A DNA stretch of 52,055 nt, from the NCBI GenBank assembly GCA_016873935.1, contig VGVT01000017.1, positions 1 through 52,055 of the forward strand. The letters are read 5' to 3'. The notes under the pieces were generated by a model, which was given only the letters and a program-made list of their open reading frames with translations, did no database searches and was not told the DNA's origin. Of this stretch, positions 27,160-38,323 are shown one piece after another. Both the position numbers and the translations under genes were made by a program. Within the stretch, counting starts at the first letter, position 1, and each line of letters starts with the position of its first letter. The stretch is from Betaproteobacteria bacterium (GTDB taxonomy: Bacteria > Pseudomonadota > Gammaproteobacteria > Burkholderiales > Thiobacillaceae).

Positions 27160-28914
27160 ATGTCCGAAGCGAACGCGGGTTCTCTCGCCAATCCCTCCAC
27201 GCAGCCGCCGCGCGGCCTGGTCGCCGCCGTTGGCGGCTATATGCGCCGGCACGGCCAGGGCAACCGCGTCCTCGCCCTGCTGCTGATCTGTCTGCACGCG
27301 GCCATGGTCTGGGGCCAGGGCAAGGCCTGGGGCCAAGGCATGATATTGGCCCACTACGGCCTGTTCCTGCTCTGGCAGCCGTTCTTCAGCGGCCAACTGA
27401 ATCTGCCCTGGCCGCGGGCGCTCGGGGTCCTCGCCGTGGGTATGGGACTGGCGTTTCTCGGCAACATCTGGGCCTCCGCCCTCTGGGCGGTGTTGCTGGC
27501 GGGGCTGCTGGGTGGGGTGGCGGTGGGGGTGAAGTCCCTGCGCGAACGTCTGGGTCTCTGGCTGGGGGTGCTCTACCTGCTGTTGCTGCTGTTCACCTGG
27601 ATGCTGCCGCAAGGCTTCGGTTTGCCCGTGCTGGACGGCGGCCAGCCCTCCCTGCTGCGCGACGGCCTGCTGTTGCTCCCCCTCTGCCTGGCCTTGCTGC
27701 CGCCGCCTCGCTACGAGCAGAGGGCCGGCGTCCTGGACCTGCTCTATACCCTGCTGTTCGTGCTGGTCATCGGCGTGCTCGCCCTGGGCAGCTATACCGC
27801 CATGCAGTTGAGCCACACCAGCTACGCGCAAGGGGTGGCGATCAGCGTCGGCACCCTGCTGGTCTCCCTGCTGATCGTCGCCTGGCTGTGGCAGCCTCGC
27901 GGCGAGACCCCGGGCCTGCGCCACCTGTTTTCCCGCTATGTGCTGTCGCTCGGCCTGCCCCTGGAGCAATGGCTGAAGGAGCTTTCGGACGCGGCGGAGC
28001 GGGAGGCCGACCCGGACCTATTCCTGCGCGCGGCCATGGCGGGGTTCACGCATCTGCCCTGGTCCACCGGAGTCACCTGGCATACCCCGCACACGCGCGG
28101 TGAGTTCGGCAGTGTCAGTCGGCATGCGGTGGCGTTTTCCCACCAGGGCGTGGAGGTGACCTTCTACACCGATGCGCCGGTGAATCCGGCCTTCGCCCTG
28201 CATCTGCGCCTGCTCACCGAAATCATCGGCTACTTCCATGCCGCCAAGACGCGCGAGCGGGCGTTGCAGGCGAACGCCTATACGCAGGCCATCTACGAAA
28301 CCGGTTCGCGCCTCACGCACGACGTGAAGAACCTGCTGCAATCCCTGAAGACCCTGTGCTCGGCGGCCGAGCACAGTCTGCCGTCGCAGGCCATGTCCCT
28401 GCAGACCCTCATGCAGCGGCAGTTGCCGCAGATCGCCAAACGCCTGGAAATCACCCTGGACAAGCTGAAGTCGCCTGAGAAGACGGCGGATCGGCGAGAA
28501 ATCCTGGCGCGCGAGTGGTGGCACAACCTGAAACTGCGCTATGCCCGCGACAACCTGAACTTCCGCATCGACGAGGCGGACACCCTGCTGTGGCTGCCGC
28601 AGGAACTGTTCGAGAGCGTCGCCGACAACCTCATCCAGAACGCCCTGCGCAAGCGGGTGGGACAGCCGGAGGTGAACATCCGCGTGGAACTGCGCACCGA
28701 GCCGGTGCCCAGCCTGATCGTCTGCGACAGCTGCGAGGCGGCGGTGCCCGAGGTGGTGGAGAAACTGTTTCATGCGCCGGTCTCCACGCACGACGGCTTG
28801 GGCATCGGCCTCTACCAGGCCGCGAAGCAGGCCGGGGAGTTGGGCTACGGCCTGGAATTGTCGCGCAACAACGACGGTGAGGTGTGCTTCACGCTCTGGC
28901 AGGAACGGCTCTGA
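27160..28914 (+). CDS. Orphan membrane sensor histidine kinase
   Basis: 584 aa. About eight hydrophobic segments between residues 35 and 245 form a membrane sensor with little periplasmic sequence, followed by a GAF-like region (about 250-360). H-box RLTHDVKNLLQSL with H387, N-box ADNLIQNAL with N494 and G-box DGLGIG at 545-550. The G1 box reads VCDSCEAAVP, without the DxGxG glycines. The architecture recalls PrsK/EpsB-type kinases. No response regulator is adjacent. Confidence 0.85.
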   Translation: MSEANAGSLANPSTQPPRGLVAAVGGYMRRHGQGNRVLALLLICLHAAMVWGQGKAWGQGMILAHYGLFLLWQPFFSGQLNLPWPRALGVLAVGMGLAFLGNIWASALWAVLLAGLLGGVAVGVKSLRERLGLWLGVLYLLLLLFTWMLPQGFGLPVLDGGQPSLLRDGLLLLPLCLALLPPPRYEQRAGVLDLLYTLLFVLVIGVLALGSYTAMQLSHTSYAQGVAISVGTLLVSLLIVAWLWQPRGETPGLRHLFSRYVLSLGLPLEQWLKELSDAAEREADPDLFLRAAMAGFTHLPWSTGVTWHTPHTRGEFGSVSRHAVAFSHQGVEVTFYTDAPVNPAFALHLRLLTEIIGYFHAAKTRERALQANAYTQAIYETGSRLTHDVKNLLQSLKTLCSAAEHSLPSQAMSLQTLMQRQLPQIAKRLEITLDKLKSPEKTADRREILAREWWHNLKLRYARDNLNFRIDEADTLLWLPQELFESVADNLIQNALRKRVGQPEVNIRVELRTEPVPSLIVCDSCEAAVPEVVEKLFHAPVSTHDGLGIGLYQAAKQAGELGYGLELSRNNDGEVCFTLWQERL

Positions 28915-28955
28915 GGGCGGCGTGGGCGCGGCACGAGCCACGCAGAAACAGGTGC

Positions 28956-29681
28956 TTAGGGCGCCGCCGCGAGCATCAGGTTCTTCATTTCCCGCACCGC
29001 GTTCTCCCAACCCGAGAAGATCGCGCGGGCGACGATGGCGTGGCCGATGTTGAGTTCCTCGATGCCGGCCAGGGCGGCCACGGCCTGCACGTTGTGATAA
29101 TTGAGGCCATGCCCGGCGTTGACCGCCAGGCCGAGGGCGCGGCCCTTTTCCACGGCGGTGCGGATGCGCGCCAGTTCCCTGGCTGCTTCCCGCTCGTCCT
29201 CGGCATCGGCGAAGCGGCCGGTGTGGATTTCCACCACCGGTGCGCCGGCCGATTTCGCCGCTTCCAGCTGGCCGATCTCCGGGTCGATGAACAACGAAAC
29301 ACGGATACCGGCCTCGCCCAGGATGTCGCAGGCGGCGCGGGTCTTGTCGAGTTGCCCGGCCACGTCGAGGCCGCCCTCGGTGGTGAGTTCCTCGCGCCGC
29401 TCGGGTACCAGGCAGACGTCCTCGGGCGCCAGCTCGCGGGCGATGTTGAGCATCTCGTCGGTGATGGCCATCTCCAGGTTCATCCTGGTTTGCAGGATGT
29501 GGCGCAGGATGTAGACGTCGGCGTCCTGGATGTGGCGGCGGTCCTCGCGCAGGTGCAGGGTTATGGAGTCGGCGCCGGCGCCCTCCGCCATCAGCGCGGC
29601 CTGCACCGGGCTGGGATAGGGGGTGCCGCGGGCCTGGCGCAGGGTGGCCACGTGATCGATGTTGACGCCGAGTTTGATCAT
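28956..29681 (-). CDS. pdxJ: Pyridoxine 5'-phosphate synthase
   Basis: Last step of de novo vitamin B6 synthesis, joining an aminoacetone phosphate and deoxyxylulose-5-phosphate. 241 aa. [47 protein letters not shown] and [10 protein letters not shown] are the family motifs. It overlaps recO by four bases and converges on the kinase gene. Confidence 0.95.
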   Translation of the reverse strand: MIKLGVNIDHVATLRQARGTPYPSPVQAALMAEGAGADSITLHLREDRRHIQDADVYILRHILQTRMNLEMAITDEMLNIARELAPEDVCLVPERREELTTEGGLDVAGQLDKTRAACDILGEAGIRVSLFIDPEIGQLEAAKSAGAPVVEIHTGRFADAEDEREAARELARIRTAVEKGRALGLAVNAGHGLNYHNVQAVAALAGIEELNIGHAIVARAIFSGWENAVREMKNLMLAAAP

Positions 29682-30382
29682 AGTTTCTGCAGATCGATGA
29701 GCAGTTGCCGGGTGGAAAGGGGTTTGTCGCCGAGGTAGTGGGCGAGCAGGCCGCGCATGAGGAGTTTACCTTCCGCCAGGGTGGCCGGGTCGGACAAATC
29801 GCCCCGGGAAAGATCGAGCAGGGTCTTGCCCTGGTAGCCGGTCTCGTCCCGGCCCAGGGGGAGGACGCCCTCGCCGACGCGGTAGCCGTAGCGGCGCCCG
29901 GGTTCGAGCCCGCCGCCGTCGGCGAGGTGGCCCAGGGGCTGGGCGTAGCCCAGCTCCGACAGCAGATCCAGTTCGAAACAGCGCAGGATGGGCTCGACGT
30001 CGCCGCCGCCATTCAGGGCATCCAGGGTGTTCACATAGCGGTCGAACAGCGCCTCATGGGCATCCGCTTCCGGCAGCAGGCGCAGCAGCAGTTCGTTGAG
30101 GTAGAAGCCGCACATGAGGGCGTGGCCGCGCAGCATGAGGCCGCCGCCCTGCCATTCCGCCGCGTGCAGGGTGCGCAACTGGCCCTTGCCGAACCAGGAC
30201 AGAGCCAGGGGCTGGAAGGGGATCAGGCGGGCCTTCAGGCCCGAGGTCTGGCGCCGTGCGCCGCGCGCCACCAGACCCTGGCGGCCATGGTGGCGGGAGA
30301 GGACATCGACGATGAGGCTGGTTTCGCGCCAGGGCCGGCTGTGCAGGACGAAGGCGGCTTCGTCGTCGATCCGCTCACTCAT
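29678..30382 (-). CDS. recO: DNA repair protein RecO
   Basis: 234 aa. N-terminal OB fold ([33 protein letters not shown]) and a helical C-terminus ([25 protein letters not shown]). It loads RecA with RecR. It overlaps era by eight bases, part of lepB-rnc-era-recO-pdxJ. Confidence 0.94.
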   Translation of the reverse strand: MSERIDDEAAFVLHSRPWRETSLIVDVLSRHHGRQGLVARGARRQTSGLKARLIPFQPLALSWFGKGQLRTLHAAEWQGGGLMLRGHALMCGFYLNELLLRLLPEADAHEALFDRYVNTLDALNGGGDVEPILRCFELDLLSELGYAQPLGHLADGGGLEPGRRYGYRVGEGVLPLGRDETGYQGKTLLDLSRGDLSDPATLAEGKLLMRGLLAHYLGDKPLSTRQLLIDLQKL

Positions 30383-31262
30383 AGCCGAACTGCTTGATGA
30401 GCCGGGCGTCGTCGGCCCAGCCGCCCTTCACCTTGACCCACAGGTTGAGGAAGACCTTGTGGCCGAACAGCTTTTCCATGTCCTGGCGGGCTTCCGTGGC
30501 GATGCGTTTGATGTGCTCGCCGCCCTTGCCGAGGACGATGGGTTTGTGGGTGTCGCGTTCCACCCAGATGACGGCGCCGATGCGGAACAGTTCGCCGTCC
30601 TCCTCGAAGCTTTCCACCGTCACCGCCACGGCGTAGGGGATCTCGTCGCCGGTGAGGCGGAACACCTTCTCGCGCACGATTTCAGCGGCGAGGAAGCGGG
30701 AACTGCGGTCGGTGACGTCGTCCTCGGTGAACCAGGCCTCACCCTCGGGCAGGTAGGGCTTGAGGACGGGCGGCAGGCGGGCGGCATCCTTCTCGCTTTC
30801 GGCGCTGAGGGGCACGATCTCGGCGAAAGCGAAGCGGCCGCAGACGGATTGCAGATAGGGCAGCAGGGCGCTCTTGTCGGCCACCGTGTCGACCTTGTTC
30901 ACCACCAAGATTACCGGCTTGTCCCGTGGCAGCAGGGGCAGCACGCGGGCGTCGGCGGCGGTGAACTTCATCGCTTCGACGAGCCAGAGCACCACATCCA
31001 CCTCGGCCAGAGCCTGGGTAACCGTCCGGTTCATGGCCTGGTTGAGCGCGTTCCTGTACTGGGTCTGGAAGCCGGGGGTGTCGGCGAAGATGAACTGGGC
31101 GTCGGCTTCCGTGCGCACCCCCAGGATGCGGTGGCGGGTGGTTTGCGGCTTCGAGGAGACAATGCTGACCTTGGCCCCCACCAGGGCGTTGACCAGGGTC
31201 GACTTGCCCACGTTGGGACGGCCCACCACGGCGATCAGGCCGGTGCGGAAAGATAGGGTCAC
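30375..31262 (-). CDS. era: GTPase Era
   Basis: 295 aa from GTG 31262, which overlaps the rnc stop (GTGA). G1 VVGRPNVGKS near residue 12, G3 ADTPGFQ, G4 VNKVDTV, and a C-terminal KH domain (IGAVIWVERDTHKPIVLGKG) that binds the 3' end of 16S rRNA. Needed for 30S maturation. Confidence 0.95.
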   Translation of the reverse strand: MTLSFRTGLIAVVGRPNVGKSTLVNALVGAKVSIVSSKPQTTRHRILGVRTEADAQFIFADTPGFQTQYRNALNQAMNRTVTQALAEVDVVLWLVEAMKFTAADARVLPLLPRDKPVILVVNKVDTVADKSALLPYLQSVCGRFAFAEIVPLSAESEKDAARLPPVLKPYLPEGEAWFTEDDVTDRSSRFLAAEIVREKVFRLTGDEIPYAVAVTVESFEEDGELFRIGAVIWVERDTHKPIVLGKGGEHIKRIATEARQDMEKLFGHKVFLNLWVKVKGGWADDARLIKQFGYE

Positions 31263-31969
31263 GCCTTGTTGTCCGGAGTGCGGCGGCGCCCGGCCGATTG
31301 ATCGAGGGCGCGCAGGGCCGCCTCCGCGGCCATCTGCTCGGCCGCCTTGCGGCTTGCGCCCTGGCCGCGGGTAACCAGCTTGAGCGGATCGATGCGGCAT
31401 TCCACGTGGAAGGTCTGGGCGTGGGCCTGGCCGGCGGTGTCCGTCAGCGTGTAGGCGGGCAGGCCCAGTCGGCGCGGCTGCAGCCATTCCTGCAGGCGGG
31501 TTTTCGCATCCTTGCCCTGCTGCTCGGGATCGATGGCGTCCATCGCGTCGTCGAACAGGCGCTCGACCATGCCCTGTGCCGCGCCGAACCCCGCGTCCAG
31601 CAAGGCGGCGCCAAGCAGCGCCTCGAGGGCGTCGGCGAGGATCGAGGGGCGCTGGGCGCCGCCGCTCTTCAGTTCGCCCTCGCCCAGGCGCAGATGGCGT
31701 CCCAGGTCGAGGTCGTGAGCGATGGCGTGCAGGGAATCCTGGTTCACGAGGTTCGCGCGCAGGCGCGACAGGCGGCCTTCGGGCAGCTCGGGAAAACGCC
31801 GGTAGAGCATCAGCCCCACCACGCAGTTCAACACGCCGTCGCCCAGGAACTCCAGACGCTCGTAATTGCGAGCGCCGAAACTGCGGTGGGTGAGGGCCTG
31901 CAGCAGAAGCTCGCGCTTCGCCCAGGAGTGCCCCAGACGGGCTTCCAGGCCCTCAATATCCGCGGGCAT
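31259..31969 (-). CDS. rnc: Ribonuclease III
   Basis: Double-strand RNA endonuclease for rRNA processing. 236 aa from ATG 31969 (MPADIEGLEARLG). Catalytic signature ERLEFLGDGVLN at 37-48, second motif ADALEALLGAALLD, and a dsRNA-binding domain from about 160 (KTRLQEWLQ to ASRKAAEQMAAEAAL). Confidence 0.95.
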   Translation of the reverse strand: MPADIEGLEARLGHSWAKRELLLQALTHRSFGARNYERLEFLGDGVLNCVVGLMLYRRFPELPEGRLSRLRANLVNQDSLHAIAHDLDLGRHLRLGEGELKSGGAQRPSILADALEALLGAALLDAGFGAAQGMVERLFDDAMDAIDPEQQGKDAKTRLQEWLQPRRLGLPAYTLTDTAGQAHAQTFHVECRIDPLKLVTRGQGASRKAAEQMAAEAALRALDQSAGRRRTPDNKA

Positions 31970-31971
31970 GT

Positions 31972-32331
31972 CTACTGGGAACTGGCCTCGGCGCGGAAAT
32001 CCATGCACAGGCTGACCGGGCCCATGAAAGATTCCTTGACGGAGTAGCTGGCGGACAACCGCAGGCCGTTCGGAATGGGATCGATGACCAGGTCGTCGAC
32101 GCTGACCACCTTGACGTTGTTGAGGTTGAGCTCCTTGGCGAACTTCAGGCGCAGGTCGCCTTCCTTGAGGTTCGCGAGGTCGGGCTGCTCGATCACGTTG
32201 CGCATGATGCGCTTGACCACCCAGTAGTCCATGTAGGCCGGCACGACGCGGGCGGCCGCGTAGGCGGCGAAGCCCAGCAGGAACATGAGGAAGAAGACGC
32301 CGCTCAGGGTAATGCCACGCTGTCGCTTCAT
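31972..32331 (-). CDS. DUF4845 membrane protein
   Basis: 119 aa; start 32331 (MKRQRGITLSGVFFL). One N-terminal membrane segment, then a small domain (MDYWVVKRIMRNVIEQ, VSVDDLVIDPIPNGLRLSASY). The RGITL start resembles a pilin leader, but the family is known only as DUF4845, found between lepB and rnc in Betaproteobacteria. Function unknown. Confidence 0.85.
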   Translation of the reverse strand: MKRQRGITLSGVFFLMFLLGFAAYAAARVVPAYMDYWVVKRIMRNVIEQPDLANLKEGDLRLKFAKELNLNNVKVVSVDDLVIDPIPNGLRLSASYSVKESFMGPVSLCMDFRAEASSQ

Positions 32332-32339
32332 GGTTTGCC

Positions 32340-33176
32340 TCACTCGATGGATGACCCGATACGGGCCGGTTTGGAGAAGGATTTCAGCATGTTGAGGAAA
32401 TCGTCGAAATTCCACCAGATGAAAAATGCCCGGCCGACGATGTTCTCGTCCGGGACAAAGCCCCAGTAACGGGAGTCGTTGGAGGCGTCGCGGTTGTCCC
32501 CCAGCGTGAAGTAATGGCCGGCGGGCACGGTGCATTTGAAGCCGGATTCGCTGTAGCCGCAATTGTCGCGGTACGGGAAGGCGCCTTCGACCTGATGCGG
32601 GATGACCGGCGGCATGTCGGCCTGGACCATGGCGATGTGCGCGTGCTCGCCCAGTTGTTCCCGCCAGGTCTCGCCTTGCACGAAGTTGAGACCCTGTGCG
32701 GTGTACTCGTACTTGCCCGCCCGCGTGTAGCGCACCGGTTGGCCATTGATGACGAGGCGCTTGTCGACATATTCCACCACGTCGCCGGGCACGCCGACGA
32801 CGCGCTTGATGTAGTCCAGGGAGGGGTCGCTGGGGAAGCGGAAGACCATGACGTCGCCGCGCTGGGGGCTGGAGAGCTCGATGATCTTCTTATTGATGAC
32901 CGGCAGGCGGATGCCGTACTCGTACTTGTTGACCAGGATGAAGTCGCCGATGAGCAGAGTCGGCAGCATGGAGCCGGAGGGGATCTTGAAGGGCTCGACC
33001 AGGAAGGAGCGCAGCAGGAAGACAATGAGGATGACCGGGAAGAAGCTCTTGGAGTAGTCCACCAGCACCGGCAGCTTGGCGTCGGCGGGCCGTCTCTTGG
33101 CGCTGAAGAGGTGGTCGAACAGCCAGATGGCGCCGGTGATGACCAGGGCCAGGAAGAGGATGAGGGCGAAGTTCAT
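32340..33176 (-). CDS. lepB: Signal peptidase I
   Basis: 278 aa. Two N-terminal membrane segments (ALILFLALVITGAIWLF and FFPVILIVFLLRSFLV). Catalytic S69 in PSGSMLPT and general-base K124 in DYIKRVVG; C-terminal GDNRDASNDSRYWG box. It removes signal peptides from exported proteins. Second gene after lepA. Confidence 0.95.
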   Translation of the reverse strand: MNFALILFLALVITGAIWLFDHLFSAKRRPADAKLPVLVDYSKSFFPVILIVFLLRSFLVEPFKIPSGSMLPTLLIGDFILVNKYEYGIRLPVINKKIIELSSPQRGDVMVFRFPSDPSLDYIKRVVGVPGDVVEYVDKRLVINGQPVRYTRAGKYEYTAQGLNFVQGETWREQLGEHAHIAMVQADMPPVIPHQVEGAFPYRDNCGYSESGFKCTVPAGHYFTLGDNRDASNDSRYWGFVPDENIVGRAFFIWWNFDDFLNMLKSFSKPARIGSSIE

Positions 33177-33200
33177 TGTTGTTCGGTCGAATGTTGAGGG

Positions 33201-34997
<1,797 letters not shown>

Positions 34998-34998
34998 C

Positions 34999-35027
34999 AA
35001 AAAACACGAGGCACGAAAGCGTGCCTC
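34999..35027 (-). terminator. Terminator-like hairpin abutting the lepA start
   Basis: On the minus strand, GAGGCACG-CTTT-CGTGCCTC (8-bp perfect stem, 35027-35008), then GTG and six Ts (34999-35004), one base before the lepA ATG. It has the full form of an intrinsic terminator and would end transcripts from degP and the glutaredoxin gene, or act as a leader attenuator for lepA. Confidence 0.75.
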
Positions 35028-35070
35028 TGAAAGAAGGGTGGACGCGGATTTTACCTGAAACGACAGGGGC

Positions 35071-35322
35071 TTAGCCCGTTTCCCCGGCGCTTTCCAATGC
35101 CCGGCGCAGAGCGGTGGGATCCAGGTGGTAATGGCAGATTTCCCGGCCACCCATGACCAGCACCGGAATCAGGGTGCCGAAGCGGGCCACCAGGTCCGGG
35201 TCGGCATCGATGTCGACCTCGCGCAGGCTGAACCCGAGTTCGTCGCGGAACTCCTCCAGTGCCGCCCGCATGTCCGCGCACAGGTGACAGCCGGGGCGGC
35301 CATAGAGGGAAAGTGTCTTCAC
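35071..35322 (-). CDS. Glutaredoxin-like protein
   Basis: 83 aa, thioredoxin fold with redox C12-H-L-C15 ([11 protein letters not shown]), cis-Pro in [13 protein letters not shown]836/glutaredoxin family, typically encoded between degP and lepA in this cluster. Physiological substrate unknown. Confidence 0.88.
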   Translation of the reverse strand: MKTLSLYGRPGCHLCADMRAALEEFRDELGFSLREVDIDADPDLVARFGTLIPVLVMGGREICHYHLDPTALRRALESAGETG

Positions 35323-35366
35323 CCCGAATCGTCCATTGGGAAATACACCCCAGGCAGATCAGGCCC

Positions 35367-35413
35367 GGCGGGTCGGCCTCCCCCCGCGGGGGGCAAGTTC
35401 AGGCCGATCCGCC
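35367..35413. repeat. Two-tier inverted repeat between degP and glutaredoxin genes
   Basis: Outer arms 35367-35379 and 35401-35413 pair over 13 positions (one G-T wobble). Inside is a CCCCCC-GC-GGGGGG hairpin (35380-35393). It lies 20 bases past the degP stop. It may stop or stabilise degP mRNA, or be a dispersed REP-type element. Confidence 0.65.
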
Positions 35414-35433
35414 GTCCAGTCCGCAATCCGGGT

Positions 35434-36801
35434 TCACTTCTCCAGGCGCAGGGAGACGTAATGCGCGCTTTCCCCGCGCTTGACCAGCAGGGCAACGCTC
35501 TTGCGTGCGGGGTCGTCCAGCAGCTTGGCGAGTTCCTCGACGCTGTTCACTTCCTGGTTGTTCACCGCGACGATCACGTCGCCCGACTGGATGCCGGCAC
35601 GGGCGGCGGGCCCGGTGGTGTCCTCGACCAGCACGCCGCCGGTAATCTTGAGGATGGCCTTCTGCTCCTTGCTCAGGTTGGTGGCGGCAATGCCGGCCCG
35701 ATTCGGCGGCCGGCTTTCCGTTGCCTTGGCAACGGCCGTCTTTTCCTCGCTGAGTTCGCCGACGACCACTGTCAGTTCACGCTGCGCGCCCTTGCGCCAG
35801 ACGGTGAGGCTGGAGCGGGTGCCGGGCTTGGTGGCGCCAACCAGGCGGGGCAGATCGATGGAAGCGTTGACCGGCTTGCCGTCGAACTTGAGGACGATGT
35901 CGGAGACTTGGACGCCGGCCTTGTCTGCCGGGCTGCCGGCTTCCACGTCGGAGACCAGGGCCCCCTGCGGGGACTTGAGGCCGAAGGTTTCGGCCAGATC
36001 AGCGGTGACGTCCTGGATGACGATGCCCAGACGGCCGCGGCTGACCTTGCCGCGCGACTTGAGTTGTTCGGCCACGTCCATGGCAACGTCGATGGGGATG
36101 GCGAAGGCCAGGCCCATGTTGCCGCCGCTGCGCGAGATGATCTGCGAGTTCATGCCCACCACCTCGCCCTTCAGGTTGAACAGCGGGCCGCCCGAATTGC
36201 CGGGGTTGATCGCCACGTCGGTCTGGATGAAGGGCACGTAGTTCTCCTGTGGCAGGCTGCGGCCCTTGGCCGAGACGATGCCGGCGGTGACCGAGTTTTC
36301 GAAGCCGAAGGGGGCGCCGATGGCCAGCACCCATTCCCCCACCTTGAGCCGGTTCGGGTCGCCAATGGTCACGCGCGGCAGCTTGTCGGCGTTGATCTTG
36401 ATGAGGGCGACGTCGGTGCGGGCGTCGCTGCCGATCACCTTGGCGCGGTACTCACGCTTGTCGTGCAGTTTGACCACGACCTCGTCGACGTCGTCCACCA
36501 CGTGGGCGTTGGTCATGATGTAGCCGTCCGCGGAGATGAGGAAGCCGGAACCGTTGCCGCGCCGAGGCGGCATGAAACGCTCGCCCTCCGGCGGCATGAA
36601 GCGGCGGAAGAAGTCCATCATGTCGTCCGGGTCGGGCATGCGGTGCGGTCGCCGGGACTGCTTCGCGTCCTGGGTGGTGGTGATGTTGACCACCGCCTGG
36701 GATTGCTGCTCCGCCAGATCGGTGAAATCGGGCAACTGGGCCAGGGCGCCGCCCGCCATGAAACCGAGTGAAATGCCCAACAGGGCCAGCCATTTCCTCA
36801 T
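35434..36801 (-). CDS. degP: DegP/MucD-type periplasmic serine protease
   Basis: 455 aa from 36801, with GAGG upstream. Signal peptide to about residue 21 (MAGGALA). Trypsin-like triad H100 (TNAHVVDD), D130 (ARTDVALI) and S203 (NPGNSGGPL). Two PDZ domains follow (about 255-345 and 365-450). It degrades misfolded envelope proteins. Placement after rseC makes it a direct sigma-E output, like mucD of Pseudomonas. Confidence 0.95.
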   Translation of the reverse strand: MRKWLALLGISLGFMAGGALAQLPDFTDLAEQQSQAVVNITTTQDAKQSRRPHRMPDPDDMMDFFRRFMPPEGERFMPPRRGNGSGFLISADGYIMTNAHVVDDVDEVVVKLHDKREYRAKVIGSDARTDVALIKINADKLPRVTIGDPNRLKVGEWVLAIGAPFGFENSVTAGIVSAKGRSLPQENYVPFIQTDVAINPGNSGGPLFNLKGEVVGMNSQIISRSGGNMGLAFAIPIDVAMDVAEQLKSRGKVSRGRLGIVIQDVTADLAETFGLKSPQGALVSDVEAGSPADKAGVQVSDIVLKFDGKPVNASIDLPRLVGATKPGTRSSLTVWRKGAQRELTVVVGELSEEKTAVAKATESRPPNRAGIAATNLSKEQKAILKITGGVLVEDTTGPAARAGIQSGDVIVAVNNQEVNSVEELAKLLDDPARKSVALLVKRGESAHYVSLRLEK

Positions 36802-36854
36802 GTCATACCTCGCTCTGTGAACACCATAAACGAACCGGAAAATGCCCGGATGCC

Positions 36855-37307
36855 TCACGCGCCGGCATCGCCGGGGCGCGCGCTGCAGACCCGAGCCTCC
36901 GCATCGCGCCGCAGAATGACCGGCACGCCGCGCGGATCGCGTCGAAACGCCAACCAGACGGCGGCCAGCGCCAGCCCCAAGAGACCGCCGGCGATGGCGC
37001 CGGGTTCCCCGCCCGCGACACTGCCGAGGATGGCGCAGAGCAGCAGAAAGGCCAGTGGCGCGATGTAGCTGGCCAGGGCGGCCCGCCAGAGGGCGCCATC
37101 CGGCACACCGATGACAACCCGCTCGCCCGGGCCGGCACCGATGGGGTTGTCGACCTGATATTCGGGCTCATAGGGGTGCCAGAAGCGGCTGAACACCGAT
37201 GAACCGCAGCCGCGGCCGCCGCAGGCGCCGCAACTGGAGGGGGCGGCGCTGGTGACCCAGGCGGAGCCGCCCCGCACGCGGGTGACGCGGGCGGGTGTCT
37301 CGGTCAA
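36855..37307 (-). CDS. rseC: SoxR-reducing system / RseC family protein
   Basis: 150 aa if started at TTG 37307, which overlaps the rseB stop (TTGA). Cysteine cluster CGACGGRGCG near residue 26-35, then DNPIGAGPGERVVIGVPD and two membrane segments (AALASYIAPLAFLLLCAILG and AIAGGLLGLALAAVWLAF). Function is loosely linked to sigma-E modulation or SoxR reduction. Confidence 0.88.
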   Translation of the reverse strand: MTETPARVTRVRGGSAWVTSAAPSSCGACGGRGCGSSVFSRFWHPYEPEYQVDNPIGAGPGERVVIGVPDGALWRAALASYIAPLAFLLLCAILGSVAGGEPGAIAGGLLGLALAAVWLAFRRDPRGVPVILRRDAEARVCSARPGDAGA

Positions 37308-38323
37308 CGCGGAGCCCCGGCGGGACGCGCTTCCAGGTTCATGGCGATGGCCTCGACGGCGGGCCAGGGGGCATCCCCCAGCACCGTGGTCCGCATGGGC
37401 CCGACCTGGCGCGTCAGCATGTTGATCATGCCCAGCTTGCTCTGGCCACGCACCGATTCGACGGGCTGCCGGGCGGGTTCGATGAACAGCGAGATATGCG
37501 TGAGCCCGTCGCTGAACACCCAATGCTCGACCTCGTCGCCACGGTTCGGCAGTTTGCGTTTGACCGCGGTGATGCGCGTGTAGCCGGGCGGCAGGCTGCG
37601 CACGCCGACGCTTTCGGTGGCCACCGGGCGGGCGGCGGCCGGCATCTCGGGTAGGGGGGCAGCAACATTCTTCGGTGGTGCGCCCAGACGGATTTCGGCG
37701 AAGCGATATTGCATCAGGGTGTGGCCGGCCTCGTTGACCATGGCGGCCTTGAGCGGCAGAGCGGTGTTTTTCTCCGCGCAGAGCAGATAGCCCCAGCGGT
37801 AGGCGTCGCGCGGTTCGAGCTGGACTTCCTGGCAATCGAGGCCGGCAACCCGACTGGCCTCGCCCAGGCGCACGGAATACCAGTTGGCCAGCGCGGCGGC
37901 ATTGGCGGGCAAGAGATCCGGAAAATGCCGGCTGTTCAGGCGTCGTTCCGCCCGCACCTCGCCGCCCTCCGTGAGCAGGCTCAGGGAGCCGCTCTGGGTA
38001 CAACGAACTTCCCGCTGCAGACCGTCCATGGCGGTCAGGCGGCTGTCCTTGCCTGTAGCCACCGGGCGGTTGGCGACACGCAAGGACTGCATGGCGGAAT
38101 CGCCGTGCTGAAATACGAACACGCCTTCATAGGCGAGGCGCCGCGAGGCGTCCGCCATGCGTTGCAGCCAGGCGGCGGCCTCGGCGGGCGGCAAGGGCTC
38201 GGCCGCCTGCGCGCCCAGGCTGGCCAGACACAGGAGCCAGGCGGCGCTTACAAGAGACCTGCGGCGTCGCTCCAAGCCATGGCAAGGCAGCGACCGCAGG
38301 GAGGCGCCGGGGGCGGCGCTCAC
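37304..38323 (-). CDS. rseB: Sigma-E regulatory protein RseB (MucB)
   Basis: 339 aa from GTG 38323, overlapping the rseA stop (GTGA). Signal peptide ends near GAQA; MucB/RseB domain of LolA-like fold (ANRPVATGKD, GLDCQEVQLEPRDAYRWGYLL) and a C-terminal domain (WVFSDGLTHISLFIEP). Periplasmic; protects RseA from cleavage and senses lipid or LPS stress. Confidence 0.92.
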   Translation of the reverse strand: MSAAPGASLRSLPCHGLERRRRSLVSAAWLLCLASLGAQAAEPLPPAEAAAWLQRMADASRRLAYEGVFVFQHGDSAMQSLRVANRPVATGKDSRLTAMDGLQREVRCTQSGSLSLLTEGGEVRAERRLNSRHFPDLLPANAAALANWYSVRLGEASRVAGLDCQEVQLEPRDAYRWGYLLCAEKNTALPLKAAMVNEAGHTLMQYRFAEIRLGAPPKNVAAPLPEMPAAARPVATESVGVRSLPPGYTRITAVKRKLPNRGDEVEHWVFSDGLTHISLFIEPARQPVESVRGQSKLGMINMLTRQVGPMRTTVLGDAPWPAVEAIAMNLEARPAGAPR

